Shown one piece after another: positions 1 through 6,747 of a stretch of DNA of 26,626 nt. Position 1 is the first letter of the stretch; each line of letters opens with the position of its first letter. The notes beneath the pieces are model-generated. The model saw only the letters and a list, made by a program, of their open reading frames with translations, searched no databases and was not told the DNA's origin. This DNA is from Bacteroidota bacterium (GTDB lineage Bacteria; Bacteroidota; Bacteroidia; CAILMK01): NCBI GenBank assembly GCA_013287095.1, contig JABDEJ010000026.1:1-26626 (forward strand), read 5' to 3'. The position numbers were made by a program, and so were the translations under genes.

Positions 1-36
1 TCAGGTTTTGACTCCGAACACCTATACCATGAATTT

Positions 37-588
37 ATGGCGATAGTCGAACCGGCAATTCGGGATAAAATGATCTATGGCCTATTATGGTTGGACGAGA
101 ATAATATTGATGCAGTTTTGGTCGGAGGTGCCGCTGTTATTCATTATCTATCAGCCAACAGATCATTCACCCCGGACTTAGATTTTTTGGTCGCAGACCT
201 GGGAAAAGTTAAAAACCTATTGGAATCGCAGTCAATAAAATATACCCCTCTTATACATGCAAATGGTGGTAATCCTATAGGTATAACTGTTGACCAATTC
301 AATTTAGACCTGTTAGACACGAATGAGTGTAATACACAGTTAAATAGGTATGTTATGGAAACATCTGACAGAGTTTTGGTTGCCGGTGTTTCTTTGAGGA
401 TAATCAACCCCGAAGTTCTAATAATAATAAAGCTTGAACTTGGCCGGGATAAAGACGATGAGGATGCATTTGCCCTTTTAAAATCCGGCAGACTAAATAA
501 AGAACGCTATTTTAAAGCGATCCGGGATTTACAGCCTTGCTTAAAACCGTCAGTGGATATTGTTTCTTATGGAAACCTTATACAATGA
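37..588 (+). CDS. Minimal nucleotidyltransferase, AbiEii/DUF6036-like
   Basis: This 183-residue protein has the signature of a small nucleotidyltransferase fold. A GG pair (residues 30-31) in LVGGAAVIHYL is followed by R42 and the metal-binding TPDLDF (D47, D49). A later K..LGRDKDDEDA stretch matches the conserved C-terminal part of AbiEii/DUF6036-type enzymes. Family members transfer nucleotides to proteins or tRNA, often as the toxin half of two-gene systems, but the substrate here cannot be told. No AbiEi-like winged-helix antitoxin is adjacent; instead two small related genes follow within 3 and 1 bases, suggesting one transcript. The frame is open back to base 1 (12 more codons), so the true start may lie upstream of the window; ATG at 37 or at 70 would both leave the GG motif intact. 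I am confident of the fold and unsure of the role. Confidence 0.75.
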   Translation: MAIVEPAIRDKMIYGLLWLDENNIDAVLVGGAAVIHYLSANRSFTPDLDFLVADLGKVKNLLESQSIKYTPLIHANGGNPIGITVDQFNLDLLDTNECNTQLNRYVMETSDRVLVAGVSLRIINPEVLIIIKLELGRDKDDEDAFALLKSGRLNKERYFKAIRDLQPCLKPSVDIVSYGNLIQ

Positions 589-591
589 AAC

Positions 592-972
592 ATGAAACCT
601 TTACCGAATAAGTTACCATCGCCTAAAGACACTGTAATCGATGACTACGTAGATGATGACGGGCTATGGCTCATGACTAACGTTCATCAAGATGATACTG
701 GACTACCAATGATTGTCTGGGCATCCATGAAGATGGGCAACTCTGCCCCAAGGATAAAGGTCCAAAATAACTATTCAAACAAGATAGCATTTAATTTTTT
801 TTCAGTGAGTATAGAAGACAATCCGAAAGCTGTAAGTAAAAAGGAAATAAAGATTACAGACCAGGATTTACAGGCTGTTTATGATTGGATCGTTTTAAAT
901 AAAAAATGCTTGATGGATGTATGGAACGGTAAAATAGACTCTGTGGGGTTAGTCAGATCTATGAAAAGGTAA
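592..972 (+). CDS. Small protein of unknown function, paralogue of the next gene
   Basis: This is a 126-residue soluble protein with no signal peptide or membrane segment. It begins 3 bases after the nucleotidyltransferase stop and ends 1 base before the next start, so the three genes look co-transcribed. The core PRIKVQNNYS (about residues 52-61), the following F.VSIED.PK stretch and a C-terminal helix of the form W..LNK..L...W are all repeated in the next gene. The order of elements is loosely reminiscent of DUF4160-type proteins (a beta core followed by a helix with LN..L..W), but I would not assign it from memory. Possible roles are a partner or antitoxin for the nucleotidyltransferase, or a second immunity-like copy. 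The function is unknown. Confidence 0.7.
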   Translation: MKPLPNKLPSPKDTVIDDYVDDDGLWLMTNVHQDDTGLPMIVWASMKMGNSAPRIKVQNNYSNKIAFNFFSVSIEDNPKAVSKKEIKITDQDLQAVYDWIVLNKKCLMDVWNGKIDSVGLVRSMKR

Positions 973-973
973 A

Positions 974-1453
974 ATGAAAGAAGATAATATAAATAAGTTA
1001 TTGAAGTTTCCAGAGGAACTTCCCAATGACAAGAAAGAGATCACAGAAGATGATTGTTTTATCTTGTGCAACGTTATACAAAAAAGAACTGGGCTGTCAT
1101 CGGTGCTCTACATTTTCCCTAAGTTTTTTCATAATAATAACCACAATCTACCAAGGATAAAGGTTCAGAACAACTACTCTTCGAGATTCTTTGTCCAAGA
1201 AAGCGAATTGTTTACTGTCACCGTCGAGGATGAGCCTAAAGTTACAGGGAACGTAGGTATTCTCACAAGAAAAGATATTAATGAGATTGTGGAGTTTGTG
1301 AGACTCAACAAGGAAGTTCTTCAAGAACACTGGTATGATGATTGTTACGATGATGTACACACAGTAAGATCACTCAAAAAAGTTGGTTACAATTCTGGCG
1401 AGGACATTTTTGACATTATCGACTTTGTGGACAATATGAAAAAAGCGAAATGA
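974..1453 (+). CDS. Small protein of unknown function, tandem paralogue
   Basis: This 159-residue soluble protein carries the same core as its upstream neighbour: PRIKVQNNYS near residue 60, a TVTVEDEPK strand, and VRLNKEVLQEHW near residue 110. It also has an acidic C-terminal extension of about 40 residues that the first copy lacks. The codons over the shared core differ at several third positions, so this is an old duplication and not an assembly artefact. The start is ATG at 974, one base after the preceding stop, with a purine-rich stretch ahead of it. It is the last gene of a three-gene plus-strand group and converges with the next minus-strand gene 26 bases on. The function is unknown. 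Confidence 0.7.
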   Translation: MKEDNINKLLKFPEELPNDKKEITEDDCFILCNVIQKRTGLSSVLYIFPKFFHNNNHNLPRIKVQNNYSSRFFVQESELFTVTVEDEPKVTGNVGILTRKDINEIVEFVRLNKEVLQEHWYDDCYDDVHTVRSLKKVGYNSGEDIFDIIDFVDNMKKAK

Positions 1454-1479
1454 AGTTTAAGCTATCTGTTTCAACACCT

Positions 1480-2196
1480 TCAAGCCTCTTTTAACTTTCT
1501 AAAATCACATAGAAGGTTAGGGGTCAACCCCATTGTGTCAATAAAGGTCAGGCGGTCATCTAAAATGTTTGCGTGGCCATCTTGTTTGATGATTATAAAA
1601 AACCGTGCAGTTCCCAGTCCGGAATAAAGGACTTCAATACTATTGTCCGTAATCGGCAAACAATCTTTGAGCTGTTGAACTCTTGTGTTTATTTGTCCCT
1701 TGGCCATAGTGCTCCGGTCTGTATGTTGATAAATAATTATTGACTTTCCCGCCTTGTAAGTGTCGCGGATTTCGTCAAAGAAGACATATTTTACAGCATT
1801 CGGATGTAACTTTCCAACAGATTTTATTTCCAGGCCATTGTCCGGGTCATAAAAAATGATGTCACATGCGGCTAACTTCTTTACGCTGCTGTCATGCCAG
1901 GCAAATCTCTTTGTCTTTTGCGGAATTATCTCAGAAAAACATAATGTCTGTGGTGGTAGAGCGCCTGATTCCTTAACAGTAGCAACATTTCGTTTTGATG
2001 GGTCACGAAGTTCTTTTAGTGTTTCAGATAATTCTTCATCTACGTCATGCGGATATGAGGTTTTATTTCCATCATTTTTGCCATCGTTCTCAACAAGGCA
2101 CCAGTTAACCCCAAGCCTTAAGTTATCCTTGCATAAGTTTTTTAGGAGTAAATACTTCACGAAATCTCCCGTGTCGCCAACATATCGGTTTTGCAT
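1480..2196 (-). CDS. Conserved hypothetical protein with DPDNG motif
   Basis: This is a 238-residue soluble protein. It starts MQNRYVGDTGDFVKY, a conserved beginning I have seen in an uncharacterised bacterial family. YDPDNGLE (from residue 116) follows a hydrophobic beta strand (CDIIFYDPDNG), and IIIYQHTDR (about residues 153-161) lies further on. The strand-DPDNG arrangement resembles the DPPY-type loop of Rossmann-fold methyltransferases, but no clear SAM-binding glycine loop is visible, so methyltransferase activity is only a guess. The gene stands alone on the minus strand between two plus-strand units. The 114-base gap to the divergent XRE gene carries that gene's operator-promoter. No function is assigned. 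Confidence 0.75.
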   Translation of the reverse strand: MQNRYVGDTGDFVKYLLLKNLCKDNLRLGVNWCLVENDGKNDGNKTSYPHDVDEELSETLKELRDPSKRNVATVKESGALPPQTLCFSEIIPQKTKRFAWHDSSVKKLAACDIIFYDPDNGLEIKSVGKLHPNAVKYVFFDEIRDTYKAGKSIIIYQHTDRSTMAKGQINTRVQQLKDCLPITDNSIEVLYSGLGTARFFIIIKQDGHANILDDRLTFIDTMGLTPNLLCDFRKLKEA

Positions 2197-2252
2197 TTTA
2201 GGATTTCATTTGCCGCCTACTCGATAGATTTTTGGCAAATCTAAAAAGAAAA

Positions 2253-2284
2253 TTTGAAAGAGGTATTATAATACCTTAAATTTA
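2253..2284 (+). promoter_or_regulatory. Bacteroidota-type promoter with palindromic operator in the spacer
   Basis: A TTTG box (2253-2256) and a TAAATTTA box (2277-2284) are 20 bases apart, close to the TTTG-N19/21-TAnnTTTG promoter of Bacteroidota (one mismatch in the -7 box). The spacer contains the perfect 16-bp palindrome AGGTATTATAATACCT (2261-2276), filling it up to the -7 box. The start codon of the XRE gene is 26 bases downstream. A dimeric regulator bound there would block RNA polymerase, so autorepression by the XRE protein is the simplest reading. Confidence 0.65.
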
Positions 2285-2310
2285 AAGTAGAGTCTTGCCA
2301 GATTCGACCC

Positions 2311-2535
2311 ATGACAAGACACCCAGAAGGAGATGAATTCCTGAAACAGCTAGGTTTAAACCTCAAAAGGGTAAGGCAAGAAAAGGGAATAAGTCAATAC
2401 AAGTTGGGACTGGAAACTGAAACCGACGCCAGCTATATCAGAAAAATTGAAAGGGGCAAACAGAATCTCACTATTCTTAGTTTATTGAATATCGCCAAAG
2501 TTTTGGATATAAATATAATAGAGGTGCTGCCATAA
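2311..2535 (+). CDS. XRE-family helix-turn-helix regulator (74 aa)
   Basis: This short DNA-binding protein consists of a single lambda-repressor-like HTH domain. LGLNLKRVRQEKGISQYKLGLE, then the recognition helix region TDASYIRKIERGKQNLT and the closing helix LSLLNIAKVLDINIIEVLP span residues 14-74. There is no sensor or peptidase domain. Its size resembles controller (C) proteins of restriction-modification systems and small antitoxin-like regulators, but no restriction or modification gene is adjacent. The perfect palindrome inside its own promoter suggests that it represses or tunes its own transcription. The nearest possible targets are the divergent DPDNG gene and the SIR2-containing operon that ends convergently about 200 bases downstream. 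Confidence 0.9.
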   Translation: MTRHPEGDEFLKQLGLNLKRVRQEKGISQYKLGLETETDASYIRKIERGKQNLTILSLLNIAKVLDINIIEVLP

Positions 2536-2595
2536 TAGGATGGGAAGATAAGTCCGGAAGCAGGATAAAGGAAAATCATTATATATTTTGTATCC

Positions 2596-2710
2596 AAGAA
2601 ACCTCTCAGAAACCATTTCTTTACGACCCTTTTACGACAATTGGCTTAAACCAGCCCGGAGCGCCCTTGAAAGGTTTCTTTGAAAATTAGGTTCGAGCGT
2701 AGGTTACGCT
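2596..2710. repeat. Intergenic inverted repeats enclosing a 19-bp repeat copy
   Basis: This gap between the XRE gene and the SIR2 gene holds nested structure. The 9-bp arms AAGAAACCT (2596-2604) and AGGTTTCTT (2672-2680) enclose the sequence TTTACGACCCTTTTACGAC (2620-2638), which recurs exactly at 11832-11850. A second hairpin, AGCGTA-ggt-TACGCT, lies at 2696-2710. It may contribute to ending the minus-strand operon, but there is no clear U-tract after it. The combination could be an old recombination or insertion boundary. Confidence 0.5.
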
Positions 2711-2741
2711 AAAAACATATATGCCAATAAATTAGAACTGT

Positions 2742-3764
2742 TTAATAAGCTCCCAACTGAACAGGTGTTAGGAATGATCCTTTACTTTGATCCAAATGGA
2801 GATTAACTCGGCTGTCTATAAAATAAGTTCTAAAAAGATATTCCTTACTTTTCGGGTACGGATCTTGGTAATAAATATCTTTTAGTTTGTCTGTAAATGC
2901 TCCAAATATTTGCTTATCGGCATCAATATTAAATGCAGGGAATGAATATCCTACGATGACCAGTATTTCAGTTTCACTTGCAATTTTTTTAGCATATTCC
3001 ATCATCATTTTATCGTATCTTTTTGTTTCCCAACTAAATGAAAAAATGTGATCAAATAACGTTGTATCATGCTCGTTTGATTCATATGAGAAATAAATCG
3101 ATCCTACAATCGCCTTTAAGTCTGACTTAAGATTTCTGAACAAGTCATTAATTTTTGGAGCCTGATTATAATCTGTCTCATATAATCCTGCAATCCCATT
3201 CATATGAACAATGTCAGGTGATTTCCGAATTGGTGAAATTTCAACTCTTGGATAAACTGCCATATGCTTTTGAAGTTCCGCTAATGTGGAAACTTCAAAA
3301 TTTGACATTCCAGCAAGCTCAATCTGTGAATCATAATTCCAAGTTAATATTTTGATTTCATCCGGAAACTTTTGACCTCCATTTGTATCGTGACCCAAAA
3401 TTGAAATAAGTAATGTATTATGTCGTTTACTCACTTCATTCTCAGATTGCAAAATGGTAAAAAGCAAGGATAATACATATTTAAGTCTTTTTAATTCAAG
3501 CTGTTTCCCTTGATTATATAACTGTCTTGCAAAAACATCAACAGAATCATAACGTGATTCATTTGAAGCTAGCCACTTAAAATCTTTAACAATCCCCTCA
3601 AAGCATTTTATTTCATCGGGTTTTGTTTCTTGATTTTTTTTCTTTTCGGTAAGTATTTCTTCAATCCTGTTAGCTGTACCCGTAAGGCTGCCACCAATAT
3701 CATTAACAAGTGGTAATACCCCCCAACTTGCACCTGCACCGAAAAAATAAGTAATTTTCTTCAT
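2742..3764 (-). CDS. SIR2-like domain protein, probable NAD+-binding effector
   Basis: This 340-residue protein has the hallmarks of the SIR2_2-type Rossmann fold: N-terminal YFFGAGAS (GAGAS at 9-13), LTWNYDSQIE (TWNYD 141-145) where the family has T.NYD..E, a VHMNG at 186-190 with the candidate catalytic H187, and LVIVGYSFP (about 268-276). Bacterial SIR2-like domains of this sort are best known as NAD+-hydrolysing effectors in abortive phage defence, so cell suicide or dormancy by NAD+ depletion is the likely activity here. That activity is inferred and not shown. There are no membrane segments and no fused sensor. It is the last gene of the minus-strand operon, 12 bases after the J-domain gene, which suggests that the ubiquitin-like machinery controls or marks it. 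Confidence 0.85.
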   Translation of the reverse strand: MKKITYFFGAGASWGVLPLVNDIGGSLTGTANRIEEILTEKKKNQETKPDEIKCFEGIVKDFKWLASNESRYDSVDVFARQLYNQGKQLELKRLKYVLSLLFTILQSENEVSKRHNTLLISILGHDTNGGQKFPDEIKILTWNYDSQIELAGMSNFEVSTLAELQKHMAVYPRVEISPIRKSPDIVHMNGIAGLYETDYNQAPKINDLFRNLKSDLKAIVGSIYFSYESNEHDTTLFDHIFSFSWETKRYDKMMMEYAKKIASETEILVIVGYSFPAFNIDADKQIFGAFTDKLKDIYYQDPYPKSKEYLFRTYFIDSRVNLHLDQSKGSFLTPVQLGAY

Positions 3765-3776
3765 TTACTAATAGAT

Positions 3777-4163
3777 TCATAATTTGCTGGTCTTATTTCC
3801 ATTTGCCGTTCCTAAAGTAAGCACACCCGTTGCAAGGGCAATGATAAAAAGAATAATTACAAGTGTCACCGCAAAAGCAGCATTCTGAGAATTTCTAAAG
3901 AATTCTGCCTGCTGAGCTTTAGTTTTCTCTCTTCTAGCTTTTTGCTCTTCCCTTGCTCTCCAACGATTATCATAGTCCTTCCGTTTTTCATCATCTAACA
4001 AAATTTCCTGGGCTTCATTTATTCCTTTGAATTTTTCTTCCGCCTGTGGATCGTTGTGATTTAAATCGGGGTGGAATTTCTTAGCCAACTGCCAATAGGC
4101 ACTCTTTATTTCCTCTTTGGAAGACGAAGGATGAACCCCTAAAATGTTGTAGTAGTTTTTCAT
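3777..4163 (-). CDS. Membrane-anchored J-domain (DnaJ-like) protein
   Basis: Residues 1-66 form a complete J domain: [17 protein letters not shown], the HPD motif at 31-33 needed to stimulate Hsp70 ATPase, and [17 protein letters not shown] highly charged, probably helical linker follows (about 67-93), then a single hydrophobic segment at about 95-117 and a short 11-residue tail. It lacks the Gly/Phe, zinc-finger and substrate-binding domains of full DnaJ, so it is a type III J protein tethered to the membrane, probably with the J domain in the cytoplasm. It lies 27 bases after the DUF6527 gene and 12 bases before the SIR2 gene, within the operon. It probably recruits DnaK to the system; whether for folding, disassembly or effector release is unknown. 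Confidence 0.88.
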   Translation of the reverse strand: MKNYYNILGVHPSSSKEEIKSAYWQLAKKFHPDLNHNDPQAEEKFKGINEAQEILLDDEKRKDYDNRWRAREEQKARREKTKAQQAEFFRNSQNAAFAVTLVIILFIIALATGVLTLGTANGNKTSKL

Positions 4164-4190
4164 AATTTTTTAATTAAGCATGTTATTATA

Positions 4191-4547
4191 TTACCGATTG
4201 GATTTACGTTGCTTTATATTCCTTTTATTTTTTTTTCTAACGAATTCTTTTTCTGTTTCAGTGTATTTCCGTGCAGGCTTCACTATACCATTTGTTATCC
4301 AATAGTGAGATTGACATTCAGCACTCCACCTTCCAATTGAAGGATTAAGCGAAATTGTTTCACCGTTAAATGTAAATTCCCAACGTAAAGGAGATAAAGG
4401 TGTTACAACATCCTCACCACACCCACAACAGCATTTATGAATTGCTACGCGATATTTAATAGAAATATAGAGTATGCCATCTTTTAGCTCGTCAGGCATT
4501 AGGGTGACGAATTCAGCCGTTATTTTCTTTGTAAAATATTTTTGCAT
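4191..4547 (-). CDS. DUF6527-family Cys-rich protein, Ubl-system partner
   Basis: This 118-residue protein matches the DUF6527 pattern: GILYISIKY, HKCCCGCGEDVVTPL (H37, C39, C40, C41, C43), then LNPSIGRWSAECQSHYWI (C78, H81) and a basic C-terminal tail. The C/H set is well suited to binding a metal such as zinc, and one Cys could serve as an acceptor. DUF6527 proteins are found beside bacterial multi-ubiquitin and ThiF/E1 genes, as here. The start ATG lies inside the E1 gene with a 35-base overlap, so translation is probably coupled. As the only Cys-rich member of the conjugation-like core, it is a candidate ligase-like or carrier component. That role is my inference. Confidence 0.85.
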   Translation of the reverse strand: MQKYFTKKITAEFVTLMPDELKDGILYISIKYRVAIHKCCCGCGEDVVTPLSPLRWEFTFNGETISLNPSIGRWSAECQSHYWITNGIVKPARKYTETEKEFVRKKNKRNIKQRKSNR

Positions 4548-5682
4548 CGCTAATTGAAAATGTTGAATTATACTCCTGTCCTATATCCCTATAGATTCCA
4601 AATAATTTTTTCCATTTTAGGACCGCAAACGCAGCACTTATAGAATTAAGCTCCGCTATCTGGATGTTGGCAGAATAATCATTGTCCCCCCCATCGTCAA
4701 AAGTGATTTTGTCATAAACGTGATCGTGATGTTCTTGGGTTGATATTGTTGTTCTGATATGACCAAACAGCATCATATCTTCCTGCTGTACGCCTATTCC
4801 TCCATTTATAAAAGGAATACCTTTTTCAAGCAAATAATTAACGATAATTTTCCTGGTTGGACCGTGGTCTATTGAAAGAAACACAAAATCAAGAACTGAC
4901 AACTCATTTACATTATCGCCTGTAATCTTATAATCATGCGGTATTATCCTTTTATGCATTCGAGAATAAATGTCAGCAAAGTAATTTACTTTTTTGAATC
5001 GTTCTTTCAGATCTTTTACTGATGGTGCTCCTGGGGATCTAAAAGCGTTATGCTGACCAAAATAATCTTCGTCAAATAGATGAATCTCCTGTATAGGGGT
5101 TTTACTGATAAGGTCTAATATATATGAACCAGTGCCCCCCATGCCAATAATTCCAATTTTCAACCCTTGAACTTTAACAGAAATAGGGTTTATCAACGCT
5201 CTGATAGAATTGGCATCATAATAATTGAAGACAGAATCATCATTTTCAGATTCAATGACCTCAAAAGTCTGTGCTTTTATTAAAGGGTCGATTTTCCGTA
5301 CTTGCATAGAAATTCGTGTCTCGTATTTCGTGATCTTATCATAGAAATCTTTATATCCTTCATCAGGTTTTAACGAAAACATAAACTCAACGTCCAATCC
5401 AGACAAAAATGTCTGTGGATTACTAGCTGTGTTGAAAACTGGTGTTCCATTTGATTTATACGGTAGGCTACCAATGAAATACGCACGGTGATCGGTGGGT
5501 TTAATTGTTTGATCAACAGCAACTTCTAAAGGTGTTACCAAAATTCCGTATTTTATCTCCATCTGAGCATTAAGATATGGGATGTGGTGTACGATAAGAT
5601 ATAGCTGCCTAATTTCTATTTCGTACCCATCATCCCATAACCTCTTTAGATCAGGATTATTTGCAATAAACTCTGGAATCAT
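4513..5682 (-). CDS. E1-like ThiF-family adenylyltransferase with N-terminal DUF6791 domain, Cys-less
   Basis: Residues about 1-165 match the DUF6791 domain that precedes ThiF in this family (start ..NNPDLKRLWDDGYEIEIR.., then VHHIPYLNAQ). Residues about 172-389 are the ThiF/E1 Rossmann domain: GIIGMGGTGSY (G180-Y187) for ATP, HLFDEDYFGQHNAFR with D204, D206, N212 and R215, and VFLSIDHG around D272. These are the residues E1 enzymes use to adenylate the C-terminus of a ubiquitin-like protein. The whole 389-residue chain contains no cysteine, so it cannot form the usual E1 or E2 thioester. It begins 2 bases after the Ubl gene and overlaps the DUF6527 gene. It probably activates the Ubl as an adenylate, with transfer handled by a partner or not at all. 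Confidence 0.88.
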   Translation of the reverse strand: MIPEFIANNPDLKRLWDDGYEIEIRQLYLIVHHIPYLNAQMEIKYGILVTPLEVAVDQTIKPTDHRAYFIGSLPYKSNGTPVFNTASNPQTFLSGLDVEFMFSLKPDEGYKDFYDKITKYETRISMQVRKIDPLIKAQTFEVIESENDDSVFNYYDANSIRALINPISVKVQGLKIGIIGMGGTGSYILDLISKTPIQEIHLFDEDYFGQHNAFRSPGAPSVKDLKERFKKVNYFADIYSRMHKRIIPHDYKITGDNVNELSVLDFVFLSIDHGPTRKIIVNYLLEKGIPFINGGIGVQQEDMMLFGHIRTTISTQEHHDHVYDKITFDDGGDNDYSANIQIAELNSISAAFAVLKWKKLFGIYRDIGQEYNSTFSISDAKIFYKENNG

Positions 5683-5684
5683 TG

Positions 5685-6218
5685 TTAGGATTCATTATCT
5701 TTTGTAACAGTAAACTCCATCCCGTCTTTTACACGAACAGTATCATCCTCATCCATCTCCCCACTATGATTCTCTCCCTTTGCATAGGTTACGGTATAGA
5801 CAACCGGCCTACCTTGAAACACACCATAGGCTAACTTAACCACCTCCTCAAAAGTGATTTCTTTTCCTGAGAATTCCTTACGTTTAGCATTTACAAAGAT
5901 TTCATAATCATGCCTTTCGTGTTCATGCCTTGGCTCCGTAACGAATTTCTCAATCCCATACCCACCCAAGTCTACAAGCTCGTTAGGCTGAACCTCTGCT
6001 TTGTGGCCAGGTTTGATTGCATAAATCGCATGCGTTTCTAAATTAAGCTCTACAAGCTTAGCAAGCTCTTTACCTTCGATTTCAACTTTGTCGACCTCAT
6101 AGGGGGCATCGTTGATCTTAATTTTGTAATGTATAATCACCCCAGGATCATACTTATGCCTTTCGGCATGCCCTTTGTGGAAGTGTTCTTCCACGTCATG
6201 AATAATTTTAGTTTCCAT
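5685..6218 (-). CDS. Tandem ubiquitin-like (multi-ubiquitin) protein
   Basis: This 177-residue protein has two beta-grasp ubiquitin-like domains: residues about 29-96 (YKIKINDAPYEVDKVEIEG... to GIEKFVTEP) and about 104-173 (YEIFVNAKRKEFSGKEITF... to VRVKDGMEFTVT). They are preceded by a His-rich, charged N-terminal tail. This matches the bacterial multi-ubiquitin (Multi_ubiq) type, seen next to ThiF and DUF6527 genes. The C-terminus is TVTKDNES with no terminal Gly-Gly, so either the tail is used as it is, or the protein is not conjugated like eukaryotic ubiquitin. There is no peptidase (JAB) gene nearby to trim it, and no cysteine in the chain. It is the first gene of the five-gene minus-strand operon and diverges from an XRE-ImmA pair. 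Confidence 0.87.
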   Translation of the reverse strand: METKIIHDVEEHFHKGHAERHKYDPGVIIHYKIKINDAPYEVDKVEIEGKELAKLVELNLETHAIYAIKPGHKAEVQPNELVDLGGYGIEKFVTEPRHEHERHDYEIFVNAKRKEFSGKEITFEEVVKLAYGVFQGRPVVYTVTYAKGENHSGEMDEDDTVRVKDGMEFTVTKDNES

Positions 6219-6367
6219 ATTTTAGCAAACCCTCATTTTACGGCTGAGGAGCCGGTTAAAATTGTTTAGCTTGTGCAACAAACGTTGTACCAATAAAACA
6301 AATATTTTCGGAAAGCGTTCCATATGTGAATATTTTGTATCTTTGCTGACACAATTACACTGACATT
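6219..6367. promoter_or_regulatory. Divergent control region between the Ubl operon and the XRE-ImmA pair
   Basis: These 149 bases must carry promoters for both directions. For the plus strand, TATCTTTG (6338-6345) matches the TAnnTTTG -7 box, about 20 bases before the XRE start; a matching -33 TTTG is not evident. GGAA-N4-TTCC (6310-6321) lies where a repressor could overlap that promoter. In the leader of the Ubl operon, CGGCT-gagg-AGCCG (6241-6254) forms a small perfect hairpin about 23 bases before the minus-strand ATG. No convincing minus-strand -7 box was found. Confidence 0.55.
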
Positions 6368-6739
6368 ATGGCGAACCAACTGGACACCGACAAGTTGTCA
6401 CACGCGATTCGGTTAAAGAGAGGCTCTAATGGTCTCAGGGAAGCAGCAAAAGAAATAGGCGAAATCAGTTATACAACCCTATCTCGGATAGAACAGGGTA
6501 ATGTTCCGGACGTTGATACATTTATTCGTATTTGTAAATGGCTTGAAATGCCTACAGATGCTTTTATTATTGATGGCGAACCTGAACAAGCTGGATCAAA
6601 TAAAAAGCTGGTTGCGCTGCTAAGGTCAGACCAAACACTTCCCCGAAACGTTGCTGAGGCGTTAATAGAAATGATAGGCCTCGCGTACAAGCAGAAACTG
6701 GCAGCCTCTCCTTCAAACCATTCTGTAAAGGGTAAATAG
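6368..6739 (+). CDS. XRE-family HTH regulator paired with ImmA/IrrE peptidase
   Basis: This 123-residue protein has an N-terminal lambda-repressor-like HTH at about residues 9-60 (AAKEIGEISYTTLSRIEQG, then VDTFIRICKWLEMP) and a C-terminal helical tail of about 60 residues ending in a basic, flexible end. It is encoded 8 bases upstream of an ImmA/IrrE-type metallopeptidase. In established pairs of this kind the peptidase cleaves or displaces the XRE repressor after a stress or phage signal and so releases transcription. The gene diverges from the Ubl/E1 operon across a 149-base shared control region, so that operon is the most likely target. The downstream nuclease-STAND gene is the next candidate. 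Confidence 0.9.
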   Translation: MANQLDTDKLSHAIRLKRGSNGLREAAKEIGEISYTTLSRIEQGNVPDVDTFIRICKWLEMPTDAFIIDGEPEQAGSNKKLVALLRSDQTLPRNVAEALIEMIGLAYKQKLAASPSNHSVKGK

Positions 6740-6747
6740 CATAAGCT

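Noticed and set aside
2311..2535. Controller protein of a restriction-modification system
   Set aside because: The size and operator would fit, but no methyltransferase or restriction enzyme gene is nearby, so only a generic XRE call is justified.
2688..2696. TAGGTTCGA, similar to the T arm of the tRNA-Arg gene, as a possible island attachment repeat
   Set aside because: Only nine bases are similar, one base of the tRNA stem is missing, and the orientation is opposite to that of a direct att repeat. No copy of the tRNA 3' end was found elsewhere in the window.
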